Shown here: positions 51,974 through 61,667 of the stretch, in pieces
Numbering within the stretch: the stretch's first letter is position 1
How the letters are laid out: every line of letters starts with the position of its first letter
Assembly (NCBI RefSeq): GCF_003711105.1
Contig: NZ_CP023865.1
Location: 5,233,001 to 5,297,000, forward strand
Direction: 5' to 3'
DNA: 64,000 nucleotides
Source: Actinoplanes teichomyceticus ATCC 31121
GTDB lineage: Bacteria > Actinomycetota > Actinomycetes > Mycobacteriales > Micromonosporaceae
Program-made: the position numbers and the translations under genes
Notes under the pieces: model-generated
What the model saw: the letters and a program-made list of their open reading frames with translations, nothing else
The model's database searches: none
What the model was told of the DNA's origin: nothing

Positions 51974-52957
51974 TCAGTGGACGGTCGGCCAGCCGGACGA
52001 GCTCCACGAGAGCAGGTTGATGCCGAGCCGGGCGTCGCCCGCGGACGTGTAGTAGTGGTAGACCAGCACGTCGGCGTCGCTGTCGGCGAGCACCGCCGGG
52101 TGGCCGGGGCCGTGGATGGCGCCGTGCGAGGCCAGGATCTCGGTGCCGCCGCCGGCCGTGGTGAGCGTGCCGGCCCGGTCCCGGTACGGCCCGGTGATCG
52201 TCGTCGACCGGGCCACCACCGTGCGGTACGTGCTGGACGCCCCCTTGCAGCACAGGTCGAACGCCATGAACAGGTAGTAGTACCCGCCGCGGTGGTAGAT
52301 GTGCGGCGCCTCGACGGACTTGCTGTTGACGAAGCGCTCGGCGATGTTGTGGATGGTGCGGTCGGCGCGCTTGCCGGTCGACGGGTTCAGCTTGACCATC
52401 TTGAGGCCGGACCAGAACGACCCGAAGCTCAGCCACCACTCGCCGGACGGGGTGACCGTCAGGTTCGGGTCGATCGCGTTCCAGCCGCTGGTAGCCGTCG
52501 ACTCGATCACCTTGCCGTAGTCGGTCCAGGTCCCGGCCGCGCCGCTGGTGGAGCCGGCCAGGAAGATCGCCGACTTGCTGGAGCCGAAGCTGGACGCGGC
52601 GTAGTACATCAGGTACTTCCCGCCGTGGTAGGAGATGTCCGGCGCCCACAGGTTCGCGCTGCCGCCGGTGTACTCGTCGGCCCAGGCCGTGCCGTTCGGG
52701 AACGCCCGGCCGGCGTCGGTGAACCGGGTCCGGTCGGCCGAGGTCTTCAGCGTGATGCCGTCACCGGTGGCGGCCAGCAGGTAGCCACCGCCGGGCTTCT
52801 TCACCATCGTCGGGTCGTGCGCGCCGGTCGAGCCGGTCACCGCGCCGGGGTCGGGGTACGTCGCGGCGTCGGCCATCTTCAGGCCGTACACGCCGGCCGC
52901 GACGGCCACCACACCGGTGACGCCGGCGAGCAGCAGCTTGCGGAAGCGGGATGTCAT
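51974..52957 (-). CDS. GH43 endo-1,5-alpha-L-arabinanase, secreted
   Basis: 327 aa. Signal LLLAGVTGVVAVAAGVYGLKMADAA. Five-bladed propeller motifs: GAHDPTMVKKPGGGYLL (catalytic base Asp), ANLWAPDISYHGGKYLMYYA, SGWNAIDPNLTVTPSGEWWL (pKa-modulating Asp), KSVEAPHIYHRGGYYYLFMA (catalytic acid Glu), and HGPGHPAVL (His near the calcium site). The set is typical of arabinanases that cut internal alpha-1,5 links. Divergent from the lipoprotein gene at 53176. Confidence 0.92.
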   Translation of the reverse strand: MTSRFRKLLLAGVTGVVAVAAGVYGLKMADAATYPDPGAVTGSTGAHDPTMVKKPGGGYLLAATGDGITLKTSADRTRFTDAGRAFPNGTAWADEYTGGSANLWAPDISYHGGKYLMYYAASSFGSSKSAIFLAGSTSGAAGTWTDYGKVIESTATSGWNAIDPNLTVTPSGEWWLSFGSFWSGLKMVKLNPSTGKRADRTIHNIAERFVNSKSVEAPHIYHRGGYYYLFMAFDLCCKGASSTYRTVVARSTTITGPYRDRAGTLTTAGGGTEILASHGAIHGPGHPAVLADSDADVLVYHYYTSAGDARLGINLLSWSSSGWPTVH

Positions 52958-53175
52958 GGATCGCCTTCCGGGTCGGGGATGTACCCGGTAGGTGGCGCGC
53001 CGGGCGGGAAAAGGTTGCCCGCGCGGCCGGAAAAGATCGCCTCGGCTCCGGTATCGACGTAGATCCTCTCCAGGGCCGGGGTGCGAGCACGGGACCGCGC
53101 CTCCCGGGCACGGGCGGATTGACCCGACCGTCTAGGGTGAGCGGCCGATACCTAGGGACGGGGAGACAACGAACG

Positions 53176-53949
53176 ATGAAGATGGGACGTCTGGCCGTCA
53201 CGGGGGTGACCCTGGTGGCCCTCGCCGGGCTCAGCGCCTGCGGCGACAAGGGCACGCCGGCCACCACCACCGGCGGCACGGGCTCCACCGCCGCCGCGGC
53301 GACCACGGCCCCGGCCAACCCGGCCGAGGAGCTGGTCGCGGCGGCCCGCAAGCTCACCGGCTCCAGCGGCAAGATTCACCTGACCTCGGTCGGCGGCATC
53401 ACCGCGGACGGCTCCTTCGACGCGGAGAACAGGCTCATCGCGTTGACGCTGGACATGTCGTCGCTCGGCAGCACCGCTGAGATGCGCCAGATCGGCAACG
53501 ACCTCTACGTCAAGTACGGCGGCGACGCGGCGAAGAGCTTCGCCGACGGCAAGTGGATGCACATCGACGCCAGCAAGATGCCGTCCACCAGCGCGCTGAG
53601 CCTGGAGAAGAACGACCCGCGCAACTCGGCGAAGATGCTGGAGGCGGCGATCGGCGTCACGAAGACCGGGGACGGCACCTTCACCGGCTCGGTCGACATG
53701 TCCAAGTCGCCGTCGGCCACCCCGGAGATGGTCAAGCTGCTCAAGGGCAAGACCGTGCCGTTCACCGCGGAGGTCGACGGGCAGGGGTACCTCAGCAAGA
53801 TGGCGCTGGACATCGACTCGGTCATCTCCGGCGGCGGCCAGACCGTCGCCAGCTACTCGGACATGGGCACCAAGGTCAGCGTGTCGGCCCCGCCGGCGAG
53901 CCAGACCGTCGAGATGCCGAAGTCGGCCATCACGATGATGGGCGGCTGA
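53176..53949 (+). CDS. LppX/LprG-like lipoprotein
   Basis: 257 aa. Signal MGRLAVTGVTLVALAGLSAC with lipobox LSAC, a Thr/Ala linker, then a domain with the LppX_LprAFG pattern: GKIHLTSVGGITADGSFDAE, AEMRQIGNDLYVKYGGD, GKWMHIDASKMPS and KTVPFTAEVDGQGYLSKMALDI. Relatives carry lipids or lipoglycans between membrane and cell surface. ATG 53176 follows GGGGAG by about 10 bp. Confidence 0.85.
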   Translation: MKMGRLAVTGVTLVALAGLSACGDKGTPATTTGGTGSTAAAATTAPANPAEELVAAARKLTGSSGKIHLTSVGGITADGSFDAENRLIALTLDMSSLGSTAEMRQIGNDLYVKYGGDAAKSFADGKWMHIDASKMPSTSALSLEKNDPRNSAKMLEAAIGVTKTGDGTFTGSVDMSKSPSATPEMVKLLKGKTVPFTAEVDGQGYLSKMALDIDSVISGGGQTVASYSDMGTKVSVSAPPASQTVEMPKSAITMMGG

Positions 53950-53977
53950 GCCCTCCCGTCCCGAGCGCGGGCCTGCG

Positions 53978-54001
53978 GAGGCCGCCGGTGACGGCGGCCT
54001 C
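53978..54001. terminator. Bidirectional hairpin
   Basis: Perfect arms GAGGCCGCC (53978-53986) and GGCGGCCTC (53993-54001), loop of 6, between the convergent lipoprotein and ABC ATPase genes; the right arm reaches the ATPase stop codon. Confidence 0.75.
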
Positions 54002-55583
54002 ACCCGGCCCCGGCGGTGCGCAACGCCCGCAGACGGCGGGCCTCGGCCGGATCGGTCACCGGCACGGCCGCCAGCAGCTGTCTGGTGTACGGGTGCCGGG
54101 GCTGCTCGTACACCTCGGCGGTCGGACCGATCTCCACCACCGCGCCGTCCCGCAGCACCGCCACCCGATCGGCGATCTGGCGCAGCACCGCCAGGTCGTG
54201 CGAGACGAACACCATCGACAGGCCCAGCTCCCGCCGCAGGTCCTCAAGCAGGGCGAGGACCTGCGCCTGGGTGGTGACGTCCAGCGAGGACACCGGCTCG
54301 TCGCAGACGATCAGACGCGGGGACGGGGCGATGGCCCGGGCGATGCCGACCCGCTGGCGCATCCCGCCGGAGAGCTGATGCGGGTGGCGGTCGTACTCGC
54401 CGCGGTCCAGGCCGACGCGTTCCAGCAGCTCCTCGACGCGGGGACGGGGATCGCGGACGCCGGCGAGCCGCAACGGGTCGGCGATGCTCTCGCCGACGGT
54501 GCGCCGCGGGTTCAGTGCCGAGAGCGGGTCCTGAAAGACCATCTGCACCGAACGCCCGCGCCGCCGGGCGATGTCCACCCCGTCGAAGGTGATCGTCCCG
54601 GCGGTGGGCCGGACCAGGCCGACCATCATCCGGGCCAGGGTGGTCTTGCCGGTGCCGGACTCGCCGACGATGCCGAGCGTCTCGCCGGCGTGCACGTCCA
54701 GGGTGACGCCGTCGACAGCGCGGATCGGCGGCGGCTGGCGCAGCGAGCCGCGGCGCGGCTGCCGGAAGTGCTTGCGTACGTCCCGGACCCGCAGCAGCGG
54801 CTCGCCCGGCCGGTAGTCCCGCGAGCCGGGCTTGGGCACCGCGTCCAGCAGCGCCCGGGTGTAGTCGGCGCGCGGCGCGACCAGCACCGTGTCGGTCGGC
54901 CCCTGCTCGACCATCCGACCGCGCCGCATCACGATCACCGAATCCGTCGATCCGGCCACCACGCCCAGGTCGTGGCTGATCAGAAGGAGCGCCGCCCCGG
55001 TCGTGGCGCGCACCTCACCGAGCAGGTCCAGGATCTGCGCCTGCACGGTCACGTCCAGGGCGGTGGTCGGCTCGTCGGCGACGATCAGCCGCGGCCGGCA
55101 GGCGATCGCCATCGCGATCAGCGCGCGCTGGCGCATCCCGCCGGAGAACTCGTGCGGATACGCCCCCGCCCGCCGCGCCGCGTCCGGGATGTGCACCTGG
55201 GCGAGCACCTCGACCGCGCGGGCCCGGGCGGCCCTGCGCGACGCGCCGGTGTGCAGCCGGTACACCTCGGCGATCTGGTCACCGACGGTGTGGAACGGGC
55301 TCAGCGCGGTCAGCGGCTCCTGGAACACCATGGCGATCTGTCCACCGCGGATCCGGCGCCACCGCTCGGGCCCCGCGGTGACCAGGTCGGTCCCGTCGAA
55401 ATCGATGCGGCCGGCCGCCTCGCCGCCGAGTCCGAGCAGGGCCAGCGCCAGCGAGCTCTTGCCGGAGCCGGACTCGCCGACCACGCCGAGCGACCCACCG
55501 GCGGGCAGCGTGAAGGAGAGCCCGTCGACCGCCCGCTTGTCGCCGAAGCTGATCCGCAGGTCGTCCACCTGAAGCAGGGTCAT
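54000..55583 (-). CDS. Dual-domain ABC ATPase (DppD-DppF fusion, GsiA-like)
   Basis: 527 aa with two complete ATPase domains. First: VVGESGSGKSSLALAL, QEPLTALSPFHTVGDQIAEV, FSGGMRQRALIAMAI, LIVADEPTTALDVTVQ. Second (from about 270): IVGESGTGKTTLARMM, QDPLSALNPRRTVGESIADP, LSGGMRQRVGIARAI, LIVCDEPVSSLDVTTQ. It powers the coupled oligopeptide/glutathione-type permeases. Its ATG overlaps the stop of the DppB-like gene by four bases. Last gene of the operon. Confidence 0.94.
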   Translation of the reverse strand: MTLLQVDDLRISFGDKRAVDGLSFTLPAGGSLGVVGESGSGKSSLALALLGLGGEAAGRIDFDGTDLVTAGPERWRRIRGGQIAMVFQEPLTALSPFHTVGDQIAEVYRLHTGASRRAARARAVEVLAQVHIPDAARRAGAYPHEFSGGMRQRALIAMAIACRPRLIVADEPTTALDVTVQAQILDLLGEVRATTGAALLLISHDLGVVAGSTDSVIVMRRGRMVEQGPTDTVLVAPRADYTRALLDAVPKPGSRDYRPGEPLLRVRDVRKHFRQPRRGSLRQPPPIRAVDGVTLDVHAGETLGIVGESGTGKTTLARMMVGLVRPTAGTITFDGVDIARRRGRSVQMVFQDPLSALNPRRTVGESIADPLRLAGVRDPRPRVEELLERVGLDRGEYDRHPHQLSGGMRQRVGIARAIAPSPRLIVCDEPVSSLDVTTQAQVLALLEDLRRELGLSMVFVSHDLAVLRQIADRVAVLRDGAVVEIGPTAEVYEQPRHPYTRQLLAAVPVTDPAEARRLRALRTAGAG

Positions 55584-56569
55584 CGCAGTTCCACCCGGGG
55601 ATCGACGGCGGCGTAGAGCAGGTCGGCGGCGGCGTTGGCCACGACGATGAGCAGACCGGTGAGCAGGGTGACCCCGACGACCACCGGCAGGTCGATCTGA
55701 TTGACCGCGCCGACCAGCAGCTGCCCGACGCCGGGCAGGCCGAACATGGTCTCGGTCAGCACCGCGCTGGTCATGATCGCGGCGAGGTCCACCGCGGTCA
55801 GCGTGACCAGCGGCAGCAGGGCGCCCCGCAGGGCGCGGCGCCAGAGGATCCGGCGCTCCGGGATCCCGTACGCCCGGGCGGTGCGGATGTGGTCCTCGGC
55901 CAGCGTCTCCTGCAACCCGGAGCGGGTCAGCCGGGCGTAGGCGGCGCTCTGGATGACGGCCAGCGCGACCCACGGCAGCAGCAGGTTCTGCGCCCACAGC
56001 AGCGGGTCGGTGGTGAACGGGACGTACCCGGGGAACGGCAGCCACCGCAGGTGCACGCAGAACAGCAGGAGCAGCAGCAGGCCGACCAGGAAGACCGGCA
56101 CCGTGTACCCGGCCAGGATCAGGCCGTTGACCACCCGGTCGAGCACCCGGAAGCGGCGCAGCCCGGACAGCATGCCGGCGCCGATGCCGACGGCCAGCGA
56201 CAGCGCCTCGGCGCCGATCGCCAGCGAGGCGGAGACCGGCAGCCGGTCCAGCAGCAGGGCGGTGACCGGCTGGTCGGTCTCGAACGAGTAGCCCAGGCAG
56301 GGCGCCGGGCAGTGCCGCACGTCCGGGCCGGCCGGATAGTCGCGGCCGGCGAACAGCCCCTGCAGGAAATGGCCGTACTGCGTCCAGATCGGGTCGTCCA
56401 GGCCCATCGCGGCGCGCACGTCGGCGAGCCGTTCCGGGGTGCAGCCCTTGCCGCAGGTCAGGATCGCCGGGTCGGACGGGGCCAGGTAGAACAGCGCGTA
56501 GATCAGCGCGGACAGCACCAGCAGGACCACGCCGGCGCCGGCGACCCGGCGGATCAGGTAACCGATCAT
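55580..56569 (-). CDS. ABC permease, DppB/GsiC type
   Basis: 329 aa, six helices. The N-terminus MIGYLIRRVAGAGVVLLVLS, MGLDDPIWTQYGHFLQGLF and the EAA loop ARAYGIPERRILWRRALRGALLPLVTL are family hallmarks. A loop with four Cys (LTCGKGCTPERL, HCPAPCLGYSF) is larger than in the E. coli proteins and could form disulfides outside. Overlaps by four bases with both neighbours. Confidence 0.92.
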   Translation of the reverse strand: MIGYLIRRVAGAGVVLLVLSALIYALFYLAPSDPAILTCGKGCTPERLADVRAAMGLDDPIWTQYGHFLQGLFAGRDYPAGPDVRHCPAPCLGYSFETDQPVTALLLDRLPVSASLAIGAEALSLAVGIGAGMLSGLRRFRVLDRVVNGLILAGYTVPVFLVGLLLLLLFCVHLRWLPFPGYVPFTTDPLLWAQNLLLPWVALAVIQSAAYARLTRSGLQETLAEDHIRTARAYGIPERRILWRRALRGALLPLVTLTAVDLAAIMTSAVLTETMFGLPGVGQLLVGAVNQIDLPVVVGVTLLTGLLIVVANAAADLLYAAVDPRVELR

Positions 56570-57450
56570 CGCAGCACCGCCCGCTGCCGCGGGTCGAGCA
56601 CCCGGCGCAGCCCGTTGGCGACCAGCACGAACGAGAGCAGGGTCAGAAACAGCAGCAGCGCGGGGAAGAAGACGTAGCACGGGTCGGCCCGGAACCAGGT
56701 GGTGGCGCTGGAGAGCATCTGGCCCCAGGACGGGGTGGGCGGGCGTACGCCGACGCCGAGGAACGACAGCCCGGCCTCGACCACCATGTTGGTGGGCAGC
56801 AGCAGCGCGGCGTACGTCAGGATCGGCGCGGTCAGGCCGGGCAGGATCTCCCGGCGCGCGACCCGCCCCCAGGACGCTCCGGACACCTGTGCGGCCGCGA
56901 CGTACTCGCGGGTGCGCAGGGTCAGCGTCTCGCCGCGGCTGATCCGCGCGGTGCCGCCCCAGCCGAGGATCGCGATGACCGCGGCCAGCAGCAGCGGCCG
57001 GGGCCAGTCCTGCGGCACGATCGCCAGCAGCGAGATCGCCATGACCAGCACCGGCACCGACAGGACCAGGTCGATCAACCGGCTGAGTCCGGCGTCCACC
57101 CAGCGGCCGCCGAGCCCGGCGGCGATCCCGACCGTGACGCCGAGCAGCACCTCCAGGAAGGTGGCGGCGACCGCGACGCCGACCGACACCTGGGCGCCGT
57201 AGACCAGCCGGGCGAACAGGTCGCGGCCGGTGCCGGGCTCGACCCCGAGCCAGTGCTCGCCGCTGATCCCGCCGAACGACCCGATCGGCACCCCGCCGCG
57301 GGCCGAGTCGAGCAGGTCGTCGTGGTACGTGGTGTAGTCCTGCCCGGCCAGCGCGGCCAGCAGCGGCGCGGTGACCGCGACCAGCACCATGCCGGCCGCG
57401 ATCACCGCTCCCACGACGAAGCCGCGGTCCCGGCGCAGCGCACGGATCAC
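56566..57450 (-). CDS. ABC permease, DppC/GsiD type
   Basis: About 294 aa. The leader RALRRDRGFVVGAVIAAGMV, HWLGVEPGTGRDLFARLVYGAQVSVGVA (the DppC signature), and an EAA loop AAAQVSGASWGRVARREILPGLTAPI are present. GTG 57450 is chosen because it overlaps the binding-protein stop (GTGA); the frame is open to 57489. Partner of the DppB-type permease. Confidence 0.92.
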   Translation of the reverse strand: MIRALRRDRGFVVGAVIAAGMVLVAVTAPLLAALAGQDYTTYHDDLLDSARGGVPIGSFGGISGEHWLGVEPGTGRDLFARLVYGAQVSVGVAVAATFLEVLLGVTVGIAAGLGGRWVDAGLSRLIDLVLSVPVLVMAISLLAIVPQDWPRPLLLAAVIAILGWGGTARISRGETLTLRTREYVAAAQVSGASWGRVARREILPGLTAPILTYAALLLPTNMVVEAGLSFLGVGVRPPTPSWGQMLSSATTWFRADPCYVFFPALLLFLTLLSFVLVANGLRRVLDPRQRAVLR

Positions 57451-59141
57451 TTGACCGAGATCCGGGCGATGTCGAGCTGGCCGCGCCACCCGTCGGCGTA
57501 GGCGTTCTTGACGTTCTTGCCGTAGAGGTAGACGTCCTTCTCGTGGGTCAGCGGGATGACCAGCGCCAGCTTGCCGAGCTTGGCGTCCAGGGCGCCCCAG
57601 CGCGCGGCCGCCGCGGCCGGGTCGGTGAGCGCGTTGATCGCGTCGATCTCCGCGTTGACCTCGGGGTCGTTGTACTGGGCGAGGTTGAAGTTGCCACCCG
57701 CGGTGATGATCTGCCGGCCGTCGAAGATCGGGATCAGGAACGGGCCGCCGGACGGCCAGTCCGCGCCCCAGGTGGCCAGCGCCAGGCCGGGCTGGGTGGC
57801 CGGCTTGCCGACCACGTCGCGGTAGGTGGCGGCGTCGATGGCGTTCAGCTTCACCGTGACGCCGGCCTGCTTGAACGCCTCCTGCACGGCGGAGGCGACC
57901 TTCGGTCCGATGCCCTCGCTGTCGTCGTTCTCGTACGCCAGGTCGATGGTCAGTCCGGTCAGCCCGGCCTCGGCGAGCACCTGCCTGGCCTTCTCCGGGT
58001 TGCCGCTGTCACCGGCCGGGAAGTAGTCGTACGGCTGGTGGCCGAGCGCCTTCTGCGGGGGCAGGAACGTCGTGGACGCGCCGACCACCGCGGAGCCGCC
58101 GAGGGCGTTGACGACCGAGGTGCGGTTGATGGCGTAGGACAGCGCCTCGCGGACCTTCTGGTTGTCGAACGGCGCCTTCTTGGTGTTGAAGGCGAGGTAC
58201 GTGGTGGACGGGAACTCCCCTCGGGTGACCCGCTTGTCCAGCTCGGAGCCGGTGCCCAGCTGGGCGAGCTGCTCGGGGCCGACGACCGCGTCGGTGGTGA
58301 CCGCGCTGGCGTCCTTGCCGGCGCCGGTGACCAGCCGCTGGTTGATCACCGCGGCGTCCAGGCCGGAGGTGACCTCGATCCGGTCCGGGCAGGCGTAGCG
58401 CAGCTCGTCGACGCTGCTCGACCAGTGCTTGTTGCGCACCAGCACCAGCGACTTCTTCGGCTGGTAGGACTCCACCTGGTACGGGCCGCTGGAGATCGGG
58501 TGCGCCTCGTACTCGGCGCCGGTGTCCTTGGCCTTCGGCACCGGGGCGAACTGGGTGGCGGTGGCCAGGTACGGGAAGTCGCCCTCGGGCTTGCGCAGCC
58601 GGAAGACGATCGTCTTGTCGTCCGGCGTCTCGATCGCCTTGATCCCCTCCGGCTGCTTGTACGGCCCCTGGTAACCGGCCGCGCCGGCCAGCCAGTCGCG
58701 CAGGTAGGGCGCGCCGCCGGGCAGTTCGGGAGCGAACGAGCGCTCGATGCCGTACTTGACGTCGGCCGAGGTGATCGGCGTGCCGTCCTCGAAGAAGATC
58801 CCGTCGCGCAGGTGGTAGGTCCAGGTCTTGGCGCCGTCCGAGGGGGTGCCCAGGTCGGTCGCCAGGTCCGGGGCCGGCTTGGTGCCGGCCTCGCCGGGCT
58901 GCCGGTTGCGGGTGGTCAGCGTGCGGAACAGCAGGGACGGCAGATTGCCGCCGCCGGAGGTGTAGAGCCGGGCCGGGTCGAGGTGGTTGATCCCGCCCTG
59001 GTTGAGCACGGTGAGCGTGCCGCCCTGACAGGTCTTCGGATCGAAGGCCGCGTCCGACGCGGTGGTGTCGCCACCGGCTCCGCCCTGGCAACCGGCGAGC
59101 AGCACGGTCACCGAGGCAACGATAGGCACGAATCTGCGCAT
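57447..59141 (-). CDS. ABC substrate-binding lipoprotein, family 5 (peptide/glutathione/nickel type)
   Basis: 564 aa. Signal RRFVPIVASVTVLLAGC with lipobox LAGC. SBP_bac_5 features: GGTLTVLNQGGINHLDPARLY, TYHLRDGIFFEDGTPITSADVKYGIERSF, IVFRLRKPEGDFPYLAT, KVREALSYAINRTSVVNALGG. It captures a peptide-like solute for the permeases downstream. The operator-like palindrome 37 bp upstream matches the one before the SsuABC-like operon, hinting at a sulfur-containing peptide such as glutathione; this is inference. Confidence 0.92.
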   Translation of the reverse strand: MRRFVPIVASVTVLLAGCQGGAGGDTTASDAAFDPKTCQGGTLTVLNQGGINHLDPARLYTSGGGNLPSLLFRTLTTRNRQPGEAGTKPAPDLATDLGTPSDGAKTWTYHLRDGIFFEDGTPITSADVKYGIERSFAPELPGGAPYLRDWLAGAAGYQGPYKQPEGIKAIETPDDKTIVFRLRKPEGDFPYLATATQFAPVPKAKDTGAEYEAHPISSGPYQVESYQPKKSLVLVRNKHWSSSVDELRYACPDRIEVTSGLDAAVINQRLVTGAGKDASAVTTDAVVGPEQLAQLGTGSELDKRVTRGEFPSTTYLAFNTKKAPFDNQKVREALSYAINRTSVVNALGGSAVVGASTTFLPPQKALGHQPYDYFPAGDSGNPEKARQVLAEAGLTGLTIDLAYENDDSEGIGPKVASAVQEAFKQAGVTVKLNAIDAATYRDVVGKPATQPGLALATWGADWPSGGPFLIPIFDGRQIITAGGNFNLAQYNDPEVNAEIDAINALTDPAAAAARWGALDAKLGKLALVIPLTHEKDVYLYGKNVKNAYADGWRGQLDIARISVK

Positions 59142-59177
59142 GGGATTTCCTTAGGACGGAGCCACAACAGCGGTGAA

Positions 59178-59200
59178 CCTATCGGATCGATAGGCAATGT
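59178..59200. promoter_or_regulatory. Shared operator copy B
   Basis: Perfect inverted repeat CCTATC-N5-GATAGG followed by CAATGT, identical in spacing and right half to 27016-27038. It lies 37 bp before the binding-protein start. The gene reads leftward here and rightward at the other site. Confidence 0.7.
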
Positions 59201-59268
59201 GCACTATCCGCGTAACACTCGAAGCAAATCCTTTAAATTTGGTTCCGGCCGGGCACCCGGACCGGCGG

Positions 59269-61557
59269 TCAGGCGCAGGCGGTCGCGTCCGCGCCGTTGA
59301 GATAGGTCCGAACGTAGTCGAACGAGGCCGTCGCGCCGGGCGCGTTCATCGAGATCAAACCGATCCGGTACGTCCCGGTGTGCGGCAGCGTCCACACGCC
59401 GCCCCAGGTCCACACGGTCCCGTCGACGCTGGACGCGGCACGCACCTCGTCCTCGTTGTGCGCTGCGTCGAAGTGGTACCGCAGCCGCAGCCAGGTCGTC
59501 CCGGCCGCCGGCCCGCCGAACATCGGCGCGTTGGCCACCGCGATCGGCGGCGTGTAGGTCGGCCGCTCCCCCTCCTTGCCGAACTCCACCTGATGGGTCA
59601 CCTGGCTCGTCCCGCTCAGCGGCAGCACCGAGTGCGCGAGCTTGAAGTACCGGTCGTCGTTCTGGTACAGCAGCAGCCCGGCCTGCTGGTTGCCGCGGGT
59701 GCCGTCGAAGGTCAGCCGGGTCTCCACGGTGAAGTCGCCCGGCGGGGCGGTGCGCGCCAGCACCGACGCGGTGTTCGTGCCGGTGTGCAGCTCGGCGGCC
59801 TGCGTCGGCCAGACCAGCGCGCCACCGGTCAGCGTGGTGTCGTCGCGCCCGCGGATCCAGCTCCACGCCGGATCCGCGCCGGTGAACTCGTCGGAGTAGG
59901 CGGGCAGCGGCGCGCCCACCGCCGGGTCGGCGACCCGCTGGGTGACCGGCCGGTACAGCGGAGCCGCGCCGATGTTGTCCGCGGCGGCGCCGGCCGCGGT
60001 GGCCGCCGCGCCGATCCGGCCGGTCAGCGCGACCGCGGCCGGCAGGGTCAGGGCGACCGACGCGACCGGGTCGCGCAGCCGGTCGGCGGAGACCTCCACG
60101 CTCAGGTTCCGGCCGCGCCGCTCCGCGGCGACCGTGTGCCAGGTGGCATGGGGGAATCCGCTCGGCAGGGCGGCCGTGTGGTCGCTGCGCCGCCCGCGCA
60201 CGGTCACCGCCACGTCCAGCCGCTGCCCGCCCCGATCGAGCCAGGCGACCACGTGGTTCTGCGGATCGGCGTACGAGATCACCAGTCCGGCTCCGGAGCG
60301 CAGGTCCCCCTCCACCCGTACGTCTCCGGAGACGGCCCGGTCGCTCAGCGAGAAGGACCGCTGCGCGGCGGACAGGAACCCACCGGAGTCCGGATCCGTG
60401 GCCGTCGGCCACGCCGTGCTCCACCCGCTGAGCGAGTCGAACGTGCTGCCCACCGCCCAGCTGGTGACCGGCCCGGTCTGCGCCGTCTCGGACGGGCCGG
60501 CCCCGGCCCGGACCACCGGCCAGCCGTCGATCCAGTCCAGGCGGTCGATCATCAGCGGGCGGCGGGTGAGGTTCAGGGTGGCCCCGTTCGCGCCGGTGAC
60601 CGGCGGGAAGTCCGGCTCGCCGGCCGGGATCGCGTGATAGACCAACCAGTCCTGGCCGGCCAGGTCGGTGGCGATCGCGTTGTGGCCGGGACCGATCCAG
60701 CGGTTCCCGTTCGCGCTCAGCACGATGCCGTCCTTGCTGGTCAGGGCCATCAGATCGGTGCCGCTCGGCGTGACGAACGGGCCCTTCGGGCTGATCGAGC
60801 GGCCGACCTTGACGGTGTAACCGCTGAACGCGCCGTCGCAGCAGCCGGCGTCGGAGAAGAACAGGTAGTAGTAGCCGCCGCGGTGCACCACGAACGAGCC
60901 CTCGGCGCGCCGGCCGCGCCCGACCTGGGTCACCTCGCCGACCCGGGTGGTGGCATCCGCGCTGAGCTGCTGCACGCAGAGCGTGTCGTAGCTGCCCCAG
61001 TAGAGGTAGTTGACGCCACCGGTGTCGGTGAACAGCGCCTGGTCGATGGCGCCGGTCGGGCAGCCGCTGTCCGACGGCCTCACCAGCAGCCCGCGATCGG
61101 TCCACGGGCCGAGCGGGGTGGGGCCGGTGAGCAGCGCGACACCGCCGGTGGAGAGCGCGTAGGTCAGGTGGTAGGCGCCACCGAGGTAGCGGATGTCGGG
61201 CGCCCAGGCCCGGGTGCCGGCGGCCCAGTAGGCGGGCTTGCCGGTCGGGGTGTAGACGTCGCCACGGTACGTCCAGTGGACCAGGTCGGGCGAGGACAGC
61301 ACGGGCAGGATGTGCTCGCCGGCCTCGCCGCTGCTGTTGCGGATCGGGTTGGTGGTGCCGTAGGCGTACCAGGCGCCGTCCTTGCCCCGGATCACCGCGG
61401 GGTCCGGGAAGGTGTCGACGGTCCCGGCGCTGACCGGGTTGGTGTAGGAGGTGGGGGCCGCGGCCGGGGCGACCGGCGCGGCGGCCTGCGCGGAGGCCGG
61501 TGTGACGAGGCCGGCGACGGCCAGCGCCGCCAGCGCCATCCAGGTGCGGAGTTTCAT
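59269..61557 (-). CDS. Secreted multi-domain GH43-family arabinosidase/xylosidase
   Basis: 762 aa. Signal MALAALAVAGLVTPASAQAA. The GH43 propeller spans about 35-350: DTFPDPAVIRGKDGAWYAYG (base Asp), RAWAPDIRYLGGAYHLTYAL, TGAIDQALFTDTGGVNYLYW, RAEGSFVVHRGGYYYLFFSD (acid Glu) and GPGHNAIATDLAGQDWLVYH. Two beta-sandwich domains follow, one near 370-535 and a C-terminal DUF1349/GH43_C2-like one with YSDEFTGADPAWSWIRG and FTVETRLTFDGTRGNQQAGL. Likely releases arabinose or xylose from plant hemicellulose. A short gap containing the shared operator separates it from the ABC operon. Confidence 0.9.
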   Translation of the reverse strand: MKLRTWMALAALAVAGLVTPASAQAAAPVAPAAAPTSYTNPVSAGTVDTFPDPAVIRGKDGAWYAYGTTNPIRNSSGEAGEHILPVLSSPDLVHWTYRGDVYTPTGKPAYWAAGTRAWAPDIRYLGGAYHLTYALSTGGVALLTGPTPLGPWTDRGLLVRPSDSGCPTGAIDQALFTDTGGVNYLYWGSYDTLCVQQLSADATTRVGEVTQVGRGRRAEGSFVVHRGGYYYLFFSDAGCCDGAFSGYTVKVGRSISPKGPFVTPSGTDLMALTSKDGIVLSANGNRWIGPGHNAIATDLAGQDWLVYHAIPAGEPDFPPVTGANGATLNLTRRPLMIDRLDWIDGWPVVRAGAGPSETAQTGPVTSWAVGSTFDSLSGWSTAWPTATDPDSGGFLSAAQRSFSLSDRAVSGDVRVEGDLRSGAGLVISYADPQNHVVAWLDRGGQRLDVAVTVRGRRSDHTAALPSGFPHATWHTVAAERRGRNLSVEVSADRLRDPVASVALTLPAAVALTGRIGAAATAAGAAADNIGAAPLYRPVTQRVADPAVGAPLPAYSDEFTGADPAWSWIRGRDDTTLTGGALVWPTQAAELHTGTNTASVLARTAPPGDFTVETRLTFDGTRGNQQAGLLLYQNDDRYFKLAHSVLPLSGTSQVTHQVEFGKEGERPTYTPPIAVANAPMFGGPAAGTTWLRLRYHFDAAHNEDEVRAASSVDGTVWTWGGVWTLPHTGTYRIGLISMNAPGATASFDYVRTYLNGADATACA

Positions 61558-61667
61558 CTCGGCGACTTCCTCAGCGGGTCCGATTTGCCGCCGAGACCGT
61601 AGGCGTGCCCGGATTTTTCCGGCAACGACCCGGCAGATTCACACCTGTTACAGCCGCGGCCCGGCGA

